From contig NZ_CP042431.1 in the NCBI RefSeq assembly GCF_007970185.1, positions 186,001 through 250,000 of the forward strand: 64,000 nucleotides of DNA. Direction: 5' to 3'. A program made the position numbers and the translations under genes. Under the pieces are notes generated by a model that was given only the letters and a program-made list of their open reading frames with translations, had not been told where the DNA came from and searched no databases. Below, piece after piece: positions 42,382-51,532 of this stretch (position 1 is its first letter; every line of letters begins with the position of its first letter). The stretch is from Pseudobacter ginsenosidimutans. Lineage in GTDB: Bacteria > Bacteroidota > Bacteroidia > Chitinophagales > Chitinophagaceae.

Positions 42382-43515
42382 TTACCCTTTATTAATAAAC
42401 TCCAAAACTTTGTTGGTGATCAAATTGAGTTGTTCTTGATCTAATTCGGTATGCATAGGCAGCGAGATCACCCGTTCTGTAAGCCAGTCGGTTATTGTAA
42501 GATCGAAAGCTGCTCCGCCAAAGGCATCAAACATTTTCTGACGATGGGCGGGTACTGGATAATAAATCATGGAAGGGATTCCGTTCTCTGCTAAAAATGC
42601 ATTCAGTCCGTCGCGGTCAACGCCTTCCAGAATCAGGGTGTACTGATGGAAAACATGGTTGCAAAACGGGGAACGGTAAGGGGTCTTGATCTTAGGATGA
42701 TTGGCAAATGCCTTATCATAATAATCAGCCGCTTGTCGGCGGGCTGCCGCATATTCATCCAGGTGAGGCAGTTTACAATTGAGTACCGCCGCCTGAATAG
42801 AGTCCAAACGGCTGTTACAGCCCACAATGTCGTGGTAGTACCGTTTGCTCTGCCCGTGATTGGCAATCATTTTTAACCGGGTAGCTAACGCATCGTCATT
42901 GGTGAATATTGCACCACCATCTCCGTAACAGCCCAGATTTTTGGACGGGAAGAAGGAAGTAGTGCCAATGGTGCCAATGGTGCCTGCCTTTTTGGTGGTA
43001 CCACTGCTGAAGGTATAGTCTGCCCCGATTGCCTGGGCGGTATCTTCGATAACAGCGAGATTGTAACGTTTGGCTATGTCCAGGATGGCCTCCATATCAG
43101 CTACCTGGCCGAACATATGAACGGGCACGATGGCCTTTGTTTTAGGCGTAATAGCCTTTTCGATGGCCGCGGGATCAACACAGAAACTTTTGGGGTCCAC
43201 TTCCACAAAAACTGGCTGCAGCCTCAGCAAAGCAATCACTTCTGTGGTGGCAACATAGGTGAAAGAAGGGGTGATCACTTCATCGCCGGGTTGCAGATCC
43301 AGCGCCATCATGGCAATCTGGAGTGCATCTGTTCCGTTGGCGCAGGGTATCACATGTTTTGCTCCCATGTATGCGGTAAGGCTGGCAGTGAAATCAGTAA
43401 CGGCTTTACCATTAATGAAGGCAGCATTATCAATCACCTCCTGGATAGCAGAGTCTACCTCCTTCCTGATCTTTGCATACTGCGCCTTCAAATCAACCAT
43501 TTGTATTGTCCGCAT
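42382..43515 (-). CDS. DegT/DnrJ/EryC1/StrS sugar aminotransferase
   Basis: A 377-residue PLP enzyme that aminates a keto-sugar nucleotide. The start at 43515 (MRTIQMVDLKAQY) matches WbpE/WlbC-type members. Motifs are ANGTDALQIAMMAL, GDEVITPSFTYVATTEVI, VIEDTAQAIGADY and the PLP lysine in FFPSKNLGCYGDGGAIFTND. WbpE-like aminotransferases act on UDP-3-keto-GlcNAcA made from a WbpA-type dehydrogenase product. This fits the nucleotide-sugar dehydrogenase in the same operon, but the intermediate oxidoreductase is not in the window. First gene of the polysaccharide operon. Confidence 0.92.
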   Translation of the reverse strand: MRTIQMVDLKAQYAKIRKEVDSAIQEVIDNAAFINGKAVTDFTASLTAYMGAKHVIPCANGTDALQIAMMALDLQPGDEVITPSFTYVATTEVIALLRLQPVFVEVDPKSFCVDPAAIEKAITPKTKAIVPVHMFGQVADMEAILDIAKRYNLAVIEDTAQAIGADYTFSSGTTKKAGTIGTIGTTSFFPSKNLGCYGDGGAIFTNDDALATRLKMIANHGQSKRYYHDIVGCNSRLDSIQAAVLNCKLPHLDEYAAARRQAADYYDKAFANHPKIKTPYRSPFCNHVFHQYTLILEGVDRDGLNAFLAENGIPSMIYYPVPAHRQKMFDAFGGAAFDLTITDWLTERVISLPMHTELDQEQLNLITNKVLEFINKG

Positions 43516-43646
43516 ACTGGAATATTTCTTTTTAAACGGGCACAAACCTACCACAAAAAAACGGATTCAACAATCACATTAAGCGGGTAAAATAGAACAG
43601 GTTGTAAACATCCTGAGCAGTTCCCCTTACATTTGTTCATATTTTT

Positions 43647-44909
43647 TTGCCTGTGCACCTGTTTTTCTACAATATTTTCTGTTGGTTATACCGCTCCGGC
43701 ATCCGGCTTGCGGCACTCTGGAATCCTAAAGCCCGTTTATGGACCAAAGGACGCGTAAATTGGTTCGAACAAATAAGAACACAATTTGATAATCCAGCCC
43801 ACCAGTGGATCTGGATGCATTGCGCGTCCCTCGGCGAATTTGAACAGGGCCGTCCCGTGCTTGAAGCCCTCCGCGCGCAATACCCGCAACATAAGATCCT
43901 CCTCACCTTCTTCTCTCCTTCCGGATATGAAGTGAGAAAAGATTACAAAGGAGCCGACCTCATCACATATCTGCCGATGGATAGCAAAGCCAATGCCATG
44001 AAATTCATCAACCTGGTAAACCCCAAACTTGTTTGCTGGGTAAAATATGAATACTGGTATTATTATCTCACCATACTTAAAAAGAAACAGGTGCCGGTAT
44101 TATTGGTGTCAGGCATCTTCAGACCTGATCAACCCTTCTTTAAATGGTATGGACGACTTCACCAGTACATGCTGGAAAGTTTCACCCAGCTTTTTGTGCA
44201 GAACGAAGCATCACGCCAACTACTGAACAGCATCGGTTTCAAAAAAGTTACGGTGAATGGCGATACGCGATTCGACAGGGTGGTGGAAATTGCCAACGGC
44301 TTTCAACCACTCCCTGCCATCGAAGCTTTTTGCGGAAAGTATCCGGTGATTGTGGCAGGCAGCACCTGGGATGCTGATGAAGAAGAACTGGATCATTATG
44401 CCAATACACATCCTGAGCTGCGTTTCATCATCGCTCCACATGAGATCGATGCGCCGCATCTCCACGATATTGAACAACTCTTCAAACATACAATCCGCTA
44501 TTCCGAATGGAGTAAAACGCTGCAGGCTGATCCCTCAGTGAATACTTTGATCATCGATAATATCGGTATGCTGAGCAAGCTGTACCACTATGCCACTATA
44601 ACTTATATTGGTGGGGGCTTTGGAAAGGATGGAGTACACAATGTGCTGGAAGCTGCAGTGTATGGAAAGCCTGTGGTATTCGGCCCTGTGTATGATAAGT
44701 TCATCGAAGCTGCTGAACTGGTGCAAGCAGGCGGAGGGATCAGTATTGAAACGGCCCTGGAGCTGGAAGAAGAGTTCAATGAATTATTGCAGAACACAAC
44801 TGCTTACGAAAAAGCCGCTACTGCAGCGGCCCGGTATGTTGCTTCGAAAACAGGAGCCACCAATGCGGTGACTACTTATATTCAGGAAAACCGTCTTTTG
44901 ACGAGTTGA
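43647..44909 (+). CDS. waaA: 3-deoxy-D-manno-octulosonic acid (Kdo) transferase
   Basis: A 420-residue inner-membrane-associated GT-B glycosyltransferase that adds Kdo to lipid A precursor. It has an N-terminal hydrophobic anchor, WMHCASLGEFEQGRPVLEAL, LLTFFSPSGYEVRK, KYEYWYYYL and YIGGGFGKDGVHNVLEAAVYG. Only TTG (43647) or GTG (43653) is available as start codon at the expected N-terminus; the first ATG lies far inside the conserved part. The 3' end overlaps the convergent gene at 44882 by 28 bp. It shares a short divergent promoter region with the aminotransferase gene. Confidence 0.94.
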   Translation: MPVHLFFYNIFCWLYRSGIRLAALWNPKARLWTKGRVNWFEQIRTQFDNPAHQWIWMHCASLGEFEQGRPVLEALRAQYPQHKILLTFFSPSGYEVRKDYKGADLITYLPMDSKANAMKFINLVNPKLVCWVKYEYWYYYLTILKKKQVPVLLVSGIFRPDQPFFKWYGRLHQYMLESFTQLFVQNEASRQLLNSIGFKKVTVNGDTRFDRVVEIANGFQPLPAIEAFCGKYPVIVAGSTWDADEEELDHYANTHPELRFIIAPHEIDAPHLHDIEQLFKHTIRYSEWSKTLQADPSVNTLIIDNIGMLSKLYHYATITYIGGGFGKDGVHNVLEAAVYGKPVVFGPVYDKFIEAAELVQAGGGISIETALELEEEFNELLQNTTAYEKAATAAARYVASKTGATNAVTTYIQENRLLTS

Positions 44910-45646
44910 TAGAAATGGCGTGTAACAGGTTTTGTCTCGTCCCATCCCAGCTTTACTTTCAATTCTCTTTCAATCCAGTATTCCGCTTCAGGAAGGATAC
45001 GGAAACCATTGATGGTTTTGATGGATCGTTCATACATCACTTCATCTCCACGGAACAATTCACTGATGAATACGAACCGGTCATTCACACCGATGGCTCG
45101 TTTGAGATCGCGTACAGGTGAGTCAGTGAGACGATGCCCCACTTCCACCACATCTTCTTTTAACTTATCATTAAGAGAGGATTGAGTGGCAAAAGCTATC
45201 GATTCATTGATTTCTTTGCCTGCAGCCTGGTGCGCCAGTGTTGGGATCTCTTTGATAGGATCGTAATGGTATCCATTGGAATGCCCGTTCATCACAGGCA
45301 GCTCCACCACCTCCGGTATGGTTTCTTCCTGCACAATTTCTTCTTCCACTATTTCCTGAACAGGTTCCGGTTGAGGCTCTTCTTTTACTGTCTTTACCGG
45401 TGGCGGTTGCACAGCAACAGGGAATGAAGAACGGCTGGAAGGCATAACCACAGCCACTTTGGAGGTACCCGGCACTTTCCGCGACGCAGCAGACAATTGC
45501 ATCAGCTCCGACTCAATCAATTGAGCCGTTACTAATAGTTGTGATGGATCAGCATTTTGTTCAAATTGTTCATTTAATTTGCTGATCAATTGTGCTAAAC
45601 GCTCCATAATCAGTGGGTACTTTTGTGGGTTATGTGTTTGTACCAT
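44882..45646 (-). CDS. Conserved Bacteroidota protein divergent from tdk, function unknown
   Basis: A 254-residue soluble protein. The N-terminal helical part (about 1-65) is followed by a linker rich in Pro, Glu and Val (about 85-125, [20 protein letters not shown]). A strongly patterned C-terminal domain (about 160-254) follows, with [37 protein letters not shown] and [18 protein letters not shown] recall this C-terminal domain as widespread in Bacteroidota beside thymidine kinase. Start may be the ATG at 45646 or at 45607; the former lies 35 bp from the divergent tdk start. No function assigned. Confidence 0.8.
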   Translation of the reverse strand: MVQTHNPQKYPLIMERLAQLISKLNEQFEQNADPSQLLVTAQLIESELMQLSAASRKVPGTSKVAVVMPSSRSSFPVAVQPPPVKTVKEEPQPEPVQEIVEEEIVQEETIPEVVELPVMNGHSNGYHYDPIKEIPTLAHQAAGKEINESIAFATQSSLNDKLKEDVVEVGHRLTDSPVRDLKRAIGVNDRFVFISELFRGDEVMYERSIKTINGFRILPEAEYWIERELKVKLGWDETKPVTRHFYQLVKRRFS

Positions 45647-45680
45647 AAAGTTAACAATTATTATACCTATTTCCGTTAAC

Positions 45681-46250
45681 ATGTTCATAGAACCTAACAT
45701 ATCCGGGGAACGGCGTGGAAGTATTGAAGTGATCTGCGGCTCTATGTTTTCAGGTAAAACAGAAGAACTCATCAGGAGATTGAAGCGCGCGCGCATCGCC
45801 AATCTTCGCGTAGAGATCTTCAAACCGAAAATAGATACGCGTTATCACGAACAACAGATTGTTTCACACGATGAAAACGCCATCCTTTCCACTCCCATCG
45901 AAAGTGCACAAACCATACTCTTACTGGCCAGTGATGTGGATGTAGTGGGTATCGATGAAGCCCAGTTCTTTGATGATCAGCTTCCCGATGTATGCGATCA
46001 GCTGGCATGGAGAGGCGTACGTGTGATCATCGCCGGACTGGATATGGATTATACTGCCAAACCTTTCGGGCAGATGCCCAACCTCTTAGCCAAAGCTGAT
46101 TATATCACCAAGCTTCATGCCATCTGCGTGAAATGTGGAAATATTGCCAACTACTCTTACAGAAAAGTGATCAACCCCACGCAGTTGATGCTGGGTGAAA
46201 AAGATATCTACGAGCCGCGTTGCAGAAAATGTTATTACGAAGGGAAATGA
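45681..46250 (+). CDS. tdk: Thymidine kinase
   Basis: A 189-residue type II thymidine kinase that phosphorylates deoxythymidine with ATP in the salvage pathway. P-loop [28 protein letters not shown] with the catalytic Glu, [20 protein letters not shown] (lasso/substrate site) and a zinc-ribbon with [13 protein letters not shown] and CRKCYYEGK are present. The ATG at 45681 is chosen because the P-loop domain begins there; 34 upstream in-frame codons overlap the divergent gene. Its TGA abuts the TCA of the convergent gene at 46251. Confidence 0.97.
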   Translation: MFIEPNISGERRGSIEVICGSMFSGKTEELIRRLKRARIANLRVEIFKPKIDTRYHEQQIVSHDENAILSTPIESAQTILLLASDVDVVGIDEAQFFDDQLPDVCDQLAWRGVRVIIAGLDMDYTAKPFGQMPNLLAKADYITKLHAICVKCGNIANYSYRKVINPTQLMLGEKDIYEPRCRKCYYEGK

Positions 46251-47156
46251 TCAGTTGAGCCTGCGGCAAACAGCTTTTACTGTTCCATCCTGTTTGAAGG
46301 GCTGACCATCCAGTTTTCCGGTGATCACTTCTTCCAGATACGCAGATTCCAGCATTCCGGTTTTTCTGTTCACGATCAGCTTCCCCTGTTGTTCCACTTT
46401 GAGGGAATGATCACTGCTTTCTTCCAGGAACCCGGACCCGCCCATCAGGAAGGCAACCTCTGTATCCGTTATCTCCGATACCTTGAACATCTGCACTATC
46501 ACCAATGGCAGGCCATTGCTGTATTTATAAGTGCGGCCAACAGTATCGCCCACTTTCATCACTCTTCCTGGAAATTCAATGAACACCTGTTGCAGCAGGT
46601 CCTGCGTGGCGGAAGCACTGAACTGTGACGCAGCAATATCCAGCACGGTACTGAACCTGTCGGTTTGCGCCAGTGCGGAATCCTGCAATATTTTTTTGGC
46701 CAGCTCTGTCTGGAGCTGTGTGAATGAAGCTATTTTTTCGATCTTCCCGAGACTGTTCATCCGAAAGTTGAATGATAATCCCTTCACGGATTGCCAGACC
46801 CAGGGAGCCATCAGTGCAGGAGTATTTCTGCCGATGGAATCCGGAATGGGATGATCAGTATCCACCCTCAGCGTATCTTTTGGAAATAAGGCATCTATCT
46901 TAAATCGCTTATACGTGGCCTTTATACCGGCAGCATTGGTGTCCTTTGCTGTTTGCAGGTCCCATACATAGGAAATGAAATGCTTTTCAGTGGCGCCGTT
47001 CCTCACGCCGGTACCGGAACCTTCATAACTCAATTCATAGAGGGCATTATCATCGGGAACAAAACGGAGATCAACACTGGCATCCTTGCAGGAAACCATT
47101 ACAATAGTTACACATACGATCGCCAACAGGCTTGAAACAGAGGATCTTAAAGTCAT
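46251..47156 (-). CDS. DUF6263-like lipoprotein
   Basis: A 301-residue lipoprotein with an N-terminal signal ending in VMVSC (lipobox Cys at about 23). The mature part is a mixed beta-protein with PALMAPWVWQSVKGLSFNFR, PGRVMKVGDTVGRTYKY and LIVNRKTGMLESAYLEE. It resembles the DUF6263 family of Bacteroidota, whose members carry repeated beta-strand modules and have no known role. It is anchored in the outer membrane or periplasm. No neighbouring gene explains its function. Confidence 0.75.
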   Translation of the reverse strand: MTLRSSVSSLLAIVCVTIVMVSCKDASVDLRFVPDDNALYELSYEGSGTGVRNGATEKHFISYVWDLQTAKDTNAAGIKATYKRFKIDALFPKDTLRVDTDHPIPDSIGRNTPALMAPWVWQSVKGLSFNFRMNSLGKIEKIASFTQLQTELAKKILQDSALAQTDRFSTVLDIAASQFSASATQDLLQQVFIEFPGRVMKVGDTVGRTYKYSNGLPLVIVQMFKVSEITDTEVAFLMGGSGFLEESSDHSLKVEQQGKLIVNRKTGMLESAYLEEVITGKLDGQPFKQDGTVKAVCRRLN

Positions 47157-47249
47157 ACCAGGTAGAGTGGAATTATGGAATAAAGTACGGAAATAATCAG
47201 CAGTTGACCGCTTAAATGTTAATTTCGCGCAACAATAAACGCTAAAACG

Positions 47250-47909
47250 ATCAATTCATTTCAATCCATACTGGCGCTCGTAAAAAAAGACCTGTTGCTG
47301 GAAATCAGGCAGCAGTACACTTTTTATGGCGTGCTCCTGTATGTGGCCAGCACCATCTTTGTTCTGTACCTGGCCATGGAACATCCGGAAGACAAGGTCT
47401 GGAACGGATTGTTCTGGATGATACAATTATTCATCTGTGTGAATGCAGTGGCCAAGAGTTTCCTGGCGGAGAGCCGTGGCCGGATGTTGTATTTTTATAC
47501 GATCGCCGGTGCAAGGGATTTTGTTTTGTCGAAGCTTTTGTTCAATGCCATGCTGATGATTGTGATGAGCCTGGTAAGCATGCTGCTCTTCATGGTGCTG
47601 ATGGGCAATCCCATCAATAATCCCTGGACATTCACGGGCATCGTTTGCCTGGGCGGCTGCAGCCTCAGCCTGGTATTCACTTTCCTGGCGGCCATTGCAG
47701 CCAGGGCGCAACAGAATGCAGCGCTGATGGCCATCATGGGCTTCCCCCTCATCATTCCCCAGCTGATGTTGCTGATGAAGATCTCTTCCGTGGCTTTTGC
47801 GGATGTGATCCAGGCAGGCCTGGGTCAGCTGATAGCCCTGCTGGCCGGGCTGGATATACTGGTGATCCTGCTGACGGTGATCCTGTTTCCCTTCCTCTGG
47901 AAAGATTAA
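47250..47909 (+). CDS. ccmB: CcmB haem exporter membrane subunit; start codon unclear
   Basis: An integral membrane protein of about 205-219 residues with six predicted helices, matching CcmB of the CcmAB cytochrome c maturation transporter. The first canonical start codon is a TTG at 47295. In Bacteroidota CcmB proteins, however, the segment LALVKKDLLLEIRQQYTFYG is preceded by only a few residues, and that segment begins at 47271. Upstream of it there is no ATG, GTG or TTG, only ATA (47235, 47268), ATC (47250) and CTG (47271), before a stop at 47220. I set 47250 as the probable N-terminus from the family alignment; this is uncertain. ccmC follows after 273 bp. Confidence 0.8.
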   Translation: MNSFQSILALVKKDLLLEIRQQYTFYGVLLYVASTIFVLYLAMEHPEDKVWNGLFWMIQLFICVNAVAKSFLAESRGRMLYFYTIAGARDFVLSKLLFNAMLMIVMSLVSMLLFMVLMGNPINNPWTFTGIVCLGGCSLSLVFTFLAAIAARAQQNAALMAIMGFPLIIPQLMLLMKISSVAFADVIQAGLGQLIALLAGLDILVILLTVILFPFLWKD

Positions 47910-48182
47910 CCCTCGCCTCCCCTGCTCAAATACAGCATTCATTCAAAAATATTCGGGAAACTGAGCTGAAAATTCAGCAAAACCGGCAATTGCTGCTATA
48001 ATGATCAATCAATACCGGAAAATGAGCGGGTTTGTCCATTTTTCTTCTTTTAGCATTCATTATTTCGCATTTACTATCCCTTCCCCTAATTTTGCCCCAC
48101 CTAATCAGGTAGTTGGCAATTACCCTATACCCTGTGCAAGAAGCATAATAGCCAGCGATCCGATAATCTAAGACCGGAATCT

Positions 48183-48854
48183 ATGCGCCAGTACTGGTGG
48201 AAAATACTGAGTATCGTTTTACTGCTCTACACATTTATTGCAGGCTTTCTCATCAAAGTGCCCACAATCGGGAATTTGTATGAAACTATCCGCAACCTCT
48301 TTTTTCATGTTCCCATGTGGTTTGGACAATTGGTGCTGATCAGCGTTTCGCTGGTCTATTCCATTCTGTATCTCCGCAAGCCAAAGCCTCATTACGATTT
48401 CATGGCAACTGAATTTGCCAGAACAGGATCAGTGATGGGAGTACTGGGATTGCTCACCGGTATGATCTGGGCCAATTATACCTGGGGCGCACCCTGGAAT
48501 AATGACCCCAAACAGCTGGGAGCCGCCATCGCGCTGCTGATCTATCTCGCCTATTTTGTATTGCGCAACTCCATGACAGATATCGACAAACGGGGACGGG
48601 TAGCCGCTGTATACAATATTTTCGCCTATTTCATTTATATACCCATGATCATGGTATTGCCGCGTATGGTGGAATCACTGCACCCCGGAGGTCAGGGCGT
48701 TGAAGGCAATCCCGGATTCGGAGGCAGCTCTCTGGATCCTACAATGCGACTGGTATTCTGGCCCGCCGTTCTAGGCTGGAGCCTCCTCGGCGTTTGGATC
48801 AGCACACTGAATGTGCGCCTCCGTACGTTGGAAGAAAAAAAACATTTCAGCTAA
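48183..48854 (+). CDS. ccmC: CcmC/CcsA-like cytochrome c assembly protein
   Basis: A 223-residue six-helix membrane protein that handles haem during cytochrome c maturation. Its tryptophan-rich haem-handling motif WGAPWNNDPKQ follows TGMIWANYT, and helix-flanking histidines such as that in FFHVPMWFGQ are present. Length is close to CcmC. It is preceded by ccmB and followed 6 bp later by a CcmD-like gene, the usual Bacteroidota order. Confidence 0.92.
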   Translation: MRQYWWKILSIVLLLYTFIAGFLIKVPTIGNLYETIRNLFFHVPMWFGQLVLISVSLVYSILYLRKPKPHYDFMATEFARTGSVMGVLGLLTGMIWANYTWGAPWNNDPKQLGAAIALLIYLAYFVLRNSMTDIDKRGRVAAVYNIFAYFIYIPMIMVLPRMVESLHPGGQGVEGNPGFGGSSLDPTMRLVFWPAVLGWSLLGVWISTLNVRLRTLEEKKHFS

Positions 48855-48860
48855 TCTATC

Positions 48861-49082
48861 ATGAAGAAATTTATCACAACCCTGCTTTCGATGATGCTGG
48901 TATTCATTGCCGGCGCGCAGGAACATATTGCTAACGATGCGTCGACCGCTGCTCAAACAGGATTGCGGGCCGATGGAAAGATTTATGTGGTTGTGGCAGT
49001 AATAGTAACCATCCTTCTCGGACTGTACATCTACGTTATACGGCTCGACAGAAAGATCAGCAGGCTCGAGAAAAACTCCTAG
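48861..49082 (+). CDS. CcmD-like small membrane protein
   Basis: A 73-residue protein with an N-terminal hydrophobic leader (1-19) and one membrane helix (about 42-61), ending in the charged RLDRKISRLEKNS. It sits 6 bp after ccmC. In the Ccm pathway CcmD is a small single-helix protein that assists haem transfer from CcmABC to CcmE. ccmE and ccmF are not in the window; glutamate dehydrogenase follows. Confidence 0.8.
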   Translation: MKKFITTLLSMMLVFIAGAQEHIANDASTAAQTGLRADGKIYVVVAVIVTILLGLYIYVIRLDRKISRLEKNS

Positions 49083-49130
49083 CCTTTTACTATTGCCACA
49101 TTTACCATTTCACATTTAAATAGCTTAATC

Positions 49131-50540
49131 ATGTCAGAGTACAGTTTTTTTGGAGCGGTGGAGAAAAGTTTTGACAAAGCCGCTAAGTTTACTAAATGGG
49201 ATCCAGGTATCCTTGAACAGATCAAACAATGTAACGCTGTTTACAGGATGCATTTCCCTGTAAAGATCGGAGACAAGATCGAGGTAGTGAAAGCCTATCG
49301 CGTTCAGCACTCTCATCACAAACTGCCTTGTAAAGGTGGTATCCGTTTTGCCATGAGCGTTAACCTCGATGAGGTAATGGCCCTTGCCGCCCTGATGACT
49401 TACAAATGTGCCATTGTGAACGTACCATTCGCAGGCGCTAAAGGCGGTATCACTATCGATCCCAAAAAATACACACCATACGAACTGGAAAAGATCACCC
49501 GTCGTTACACGTCGGAGCTGATCAAGAAGAACTTCATCGGACCTGGCATCGACGTTCCTGCTCCTGACTACGGAACCGGCGAGCGCGAAATGGCCTGGAT
49601 CGTAGATACTTACCAGAGCATGCGCCCTGGCGAGATCGACGCACTGGGTTGCGTAACCGGAAAACCAGTTACACAGGGTGGCGTTCGCGGCCGCCGCGAA
49701 GCTACGGGCCTCGGCGTATTCTATGGTCTGCGCGAAGTGTGCAACATGAAAGATGTAATGGAGAAACTCGGCATGACTACCGGTGTTGCCGGTAAGAAAG
49801 TGGTGGTGCAAGGTCTCGGTAACGTAGGCTACCACTCCGCCAAATTCTTCCAGGAAGCAGGTTCCAAAGTAGTGGCCCTCGCAGAATTCGAAGGCGCTAT
49901 TTACAATAATGATGGTCTGGATATCGACGCCGTATTCGAACACCGCAAGAAAACCGGTTCCATCCTTAACTTCCCCGGCGCTACCAACTTCGCTAAGAAT
50001 ACAGATGCACTGGAATTCGAATGCGATATCCTGATCCCTGCTGCACTCGAGAATGTGATCAACGGAGAGAATGCTCCGCGCGTGAAAGCAAAAGTGATCG
50101 GCGAAGCCGCCAACGGTCCGCTGACTCCTGAAGCTGACGAGATCCTGGCAAAGAAAGGAGCCCTGGTGGTTCCCGATATGTACCTGAATGCAGGTGGTGT
50201 TACCGTTTCTTACTTCGAATGGTTGAAGAACCTCAGCCACGTAAGATATGGCCGTATGGAAAAACGCTTCACTGAAAACCTGAACAGCCATATCATCGGC
50301 CAGATCGAAGGACTCACAGGTAAGAAAGTGGCAGAGAATGAAAAAGAATTCATAATGCACGGACCAGAGGAAGTTGACCTGGTTCGCAGTGGTCTGGAAG
50401 AAACCATGATCACCGCTACCCGTGAGATAATGGATGCATGGAAATCAAATCCTGAGATCCCCGATATGCGTACCGCTGCTTATGTTGTTGCCATCAACAA
50501 AGTAGGCACCAGCTACGCTGAACTGGGCATCTTCCCATAA
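49131..50540 (+). CDS. Glutamate dehydrogenase (Glu/Leu/Phe/Val dehydrogenase family)
   Basis: A 469-residue cytosolic enzyme for reversible oxidative deamination of glutamate to 2-oxoglutarate. It shows [20 protein letters not shown] with the substrate lysine, [20 protein letters not shown] with the catalytic lysine, and [20 protein letters not shown]. Nucleotide-binding [17 protein letters not shown] and [19 protein letters not shown] follow. Whether NAD or NADP is used cannot be judged safely. The coding bias (C at third positions) is strong, as in highly expressed genes. A terminator follows. Confidence 0.95.
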   Translation: MSEYSFFGAVEKSFDKAAKFTKWDPGILEQIKQCNAVYRMHFPVKIGDKIEVVKAYRVQHSHHKLPCKGGIRFAMSVNLDEVMALAALMTYKCAIVNVPFAGAKGGITIDPKKYTPYELEKITRRYTSELIKKNFIGPGIDVPAPDYGTGEREMAWIVDTYQSMRPGEIDALGCVTGKPVTQGGVRGRREATGLGVFYGLREVCNMKDVMEKLGMTTGVAGKKVVVQGLGNVGYHSAKFFQEAGSKVVALAEFEGAIYNNDGLDIDAVFEHRKKTGSILNFPGATNFAKNTDALEFECDILIPAALENVINGENAPRVKAKVIGEAANGPLTPEADEILAKKGALVVPDMYLNAGGVTVSYFEWLKNLSHVRYGRMEKRFTENLNSHIIGQIEGLTGKKVAENEKEFIMHGPEEVDLVRSGLEETMITATREIMDAWKSNPEIPDMRTAAYVVAINKVGTSYAELGIFP

Positions 50541-50566
50541 AGCAGTATTGCTTGTTTTACGAGATC

Positions 50567-50598
50567 ATCCCATCTGCGAAAGCAGGTGGGATTTTTTT
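50567..50598 (+). terminator. Terminator of glutamate dehydrogenase gene
   Basis: ATCCCATCTGC and GCAGGTGGGAT form an 11-bp stem (one G-T pair) with loop GAAA, followed by seven T residues. Confidence 0.9.
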
Positions 50599-50612
50599 AT
50601 TAAATTTATCTT

Positions 50613-51035
50613 ATGTACGATATACGATTCATACCACCCGAAGAATGGAGCTCTATCCTCCCCCTGCTTCAGATCCTCAACAACTACACCATTTCTGAAG
50701 AGATACTCACTGAAAGACTGGAAGAAATGAAGAACCACCGTTACCAGTGCATAGGCGTGTATGATGCGGATAAACTCATCGGCATCACCGGTGTATGGAT
50801 ATTGAACAAATTCTATAACGGGAAACATATAGAACCGGACAATGTGATGGTGCTGCCTGAATACCGCAATCAGCAGATCGGGGAAATGATGATGCGCTGG
50901 GTGCATGATTACGGCCGCTCGCAGGGCTGCATCGTGTCTGAGCTCAATGCCTATGTAACCAACGAAAGAGGTATCCGCTTCTGGATCAACCAGGGATATA
51001 AGATCCTCGGTTTTCATTTTCAGAAAAAACTATAA
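50613..51035 (+). CDS. GNAT-family N-acetyltransferase
   Basis: A 140-residue acetyl-CoA-dependent acyltransferase. The central beta-strand and acetyl-CoA loop appear at GKHIEPDNVMVLPEYRNQQI followed by GEMMMRWVHDYGRSQGC. A typical C-terminal INQGYKILGFHFQKKL closes the fold. The substrate is unknown. Two bases separate it from the next acetyltransferase gene, so they form an operon. Confidence 0.9.
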   Translation: MYDIRFIPPEEWSSILPLLQILNNYTISEEILTERLEEMKNHRYQCIGVYDADKLIGITGVWILNKFYNGKHIEPDNVMVLPEYRNQQIGEMMMRWVHDYGRSQGCIVSELNAYVTNERGIRFWINQGYKILGFHFQKKL

Positions 51036-51037
51036 AA

Positions 51038-51532
51038 ATGAACATCCGTCACGCCACCCTTCAGGACCTTCCCACCATCGTGGCGATCTACAATTCAACC
51101 ATCCCCGGCCGGATGGTCACAGCAGACCTGGAGCCTGTTACCACGGAGAATAAGCTGGTATGGTTCGATGATCATGATCCATCACGCAGACCATTATGGG
51201 TAGTGGAAAACGACACACATAAAGTGATCGCCTGGATGAGCTTTTCCGATTTCTCCGAACGCGCAGCCTACAATATCACGGCAGAGATCAGCATCTATAT
51301 CGATCCCGCCGCCAGAGGTAACGGGCTTGGCTCCACGCTGCTGCAATATGCGATCGGCCAGGCCCCATCACTGGGCATCCAGAAATTGCTGGGAAAGATC
51401 TTCGCACACAATGAACCCAGCATCAAACTGTTTGCAAAATTCGGATTCGAGGAATGGGGTAACCTTCCTGATGTTTGCCTGCTGGACGGCATCCTCAGAA
51501 GCGTACTCATACTCGGCAGAAGCACTCCTTAA
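51038..51532 (+). CDS. GNAT-family N-acetyltransferase, phosphinothricin acetyltransferase-like
   Basis: A 164-residue acetyltransferase resembling the Pat/Bar/YncA group: MNIRHATLQDLPTIVAIYNS at the start, AEISIYIDPAARGNGLGSTL at the acetyl-CoA site, then LGKIFAHNEPSIKLFAKFGF and EEWGNLPDVCLLDG. Members acetylate phosphinothricin, methionine sulfoximine or related amino-acid analogues. The physiological substrate here is not known. Its stop overlaps that of the convergent DUF2339 gene within TTAA. Confidence 0.9.
   Translation: MNIRHATLQDLPTIVAIYNSTIPGRMVTADLEPVTTENKLVWFDDHDPSRRPLWVVENDTHKVIAWMSFSDFSERAAYNITAEISIYIDPAARGNGLGSTLLQYAIGQAPSLGIQKLLGKIFAHNEPSIKLFAKFGFEEWGNLPDVCLLDGILRSVLILGRSTP

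Noticed and set aside
49134-50360. 408-codon open frame antisense to the glutamate dehydrogenase gene
   Set aside because: It is the mirror of a C-rich, codon-biased gene; its product is rich in His, Cys and Phe with no recognisable domain.
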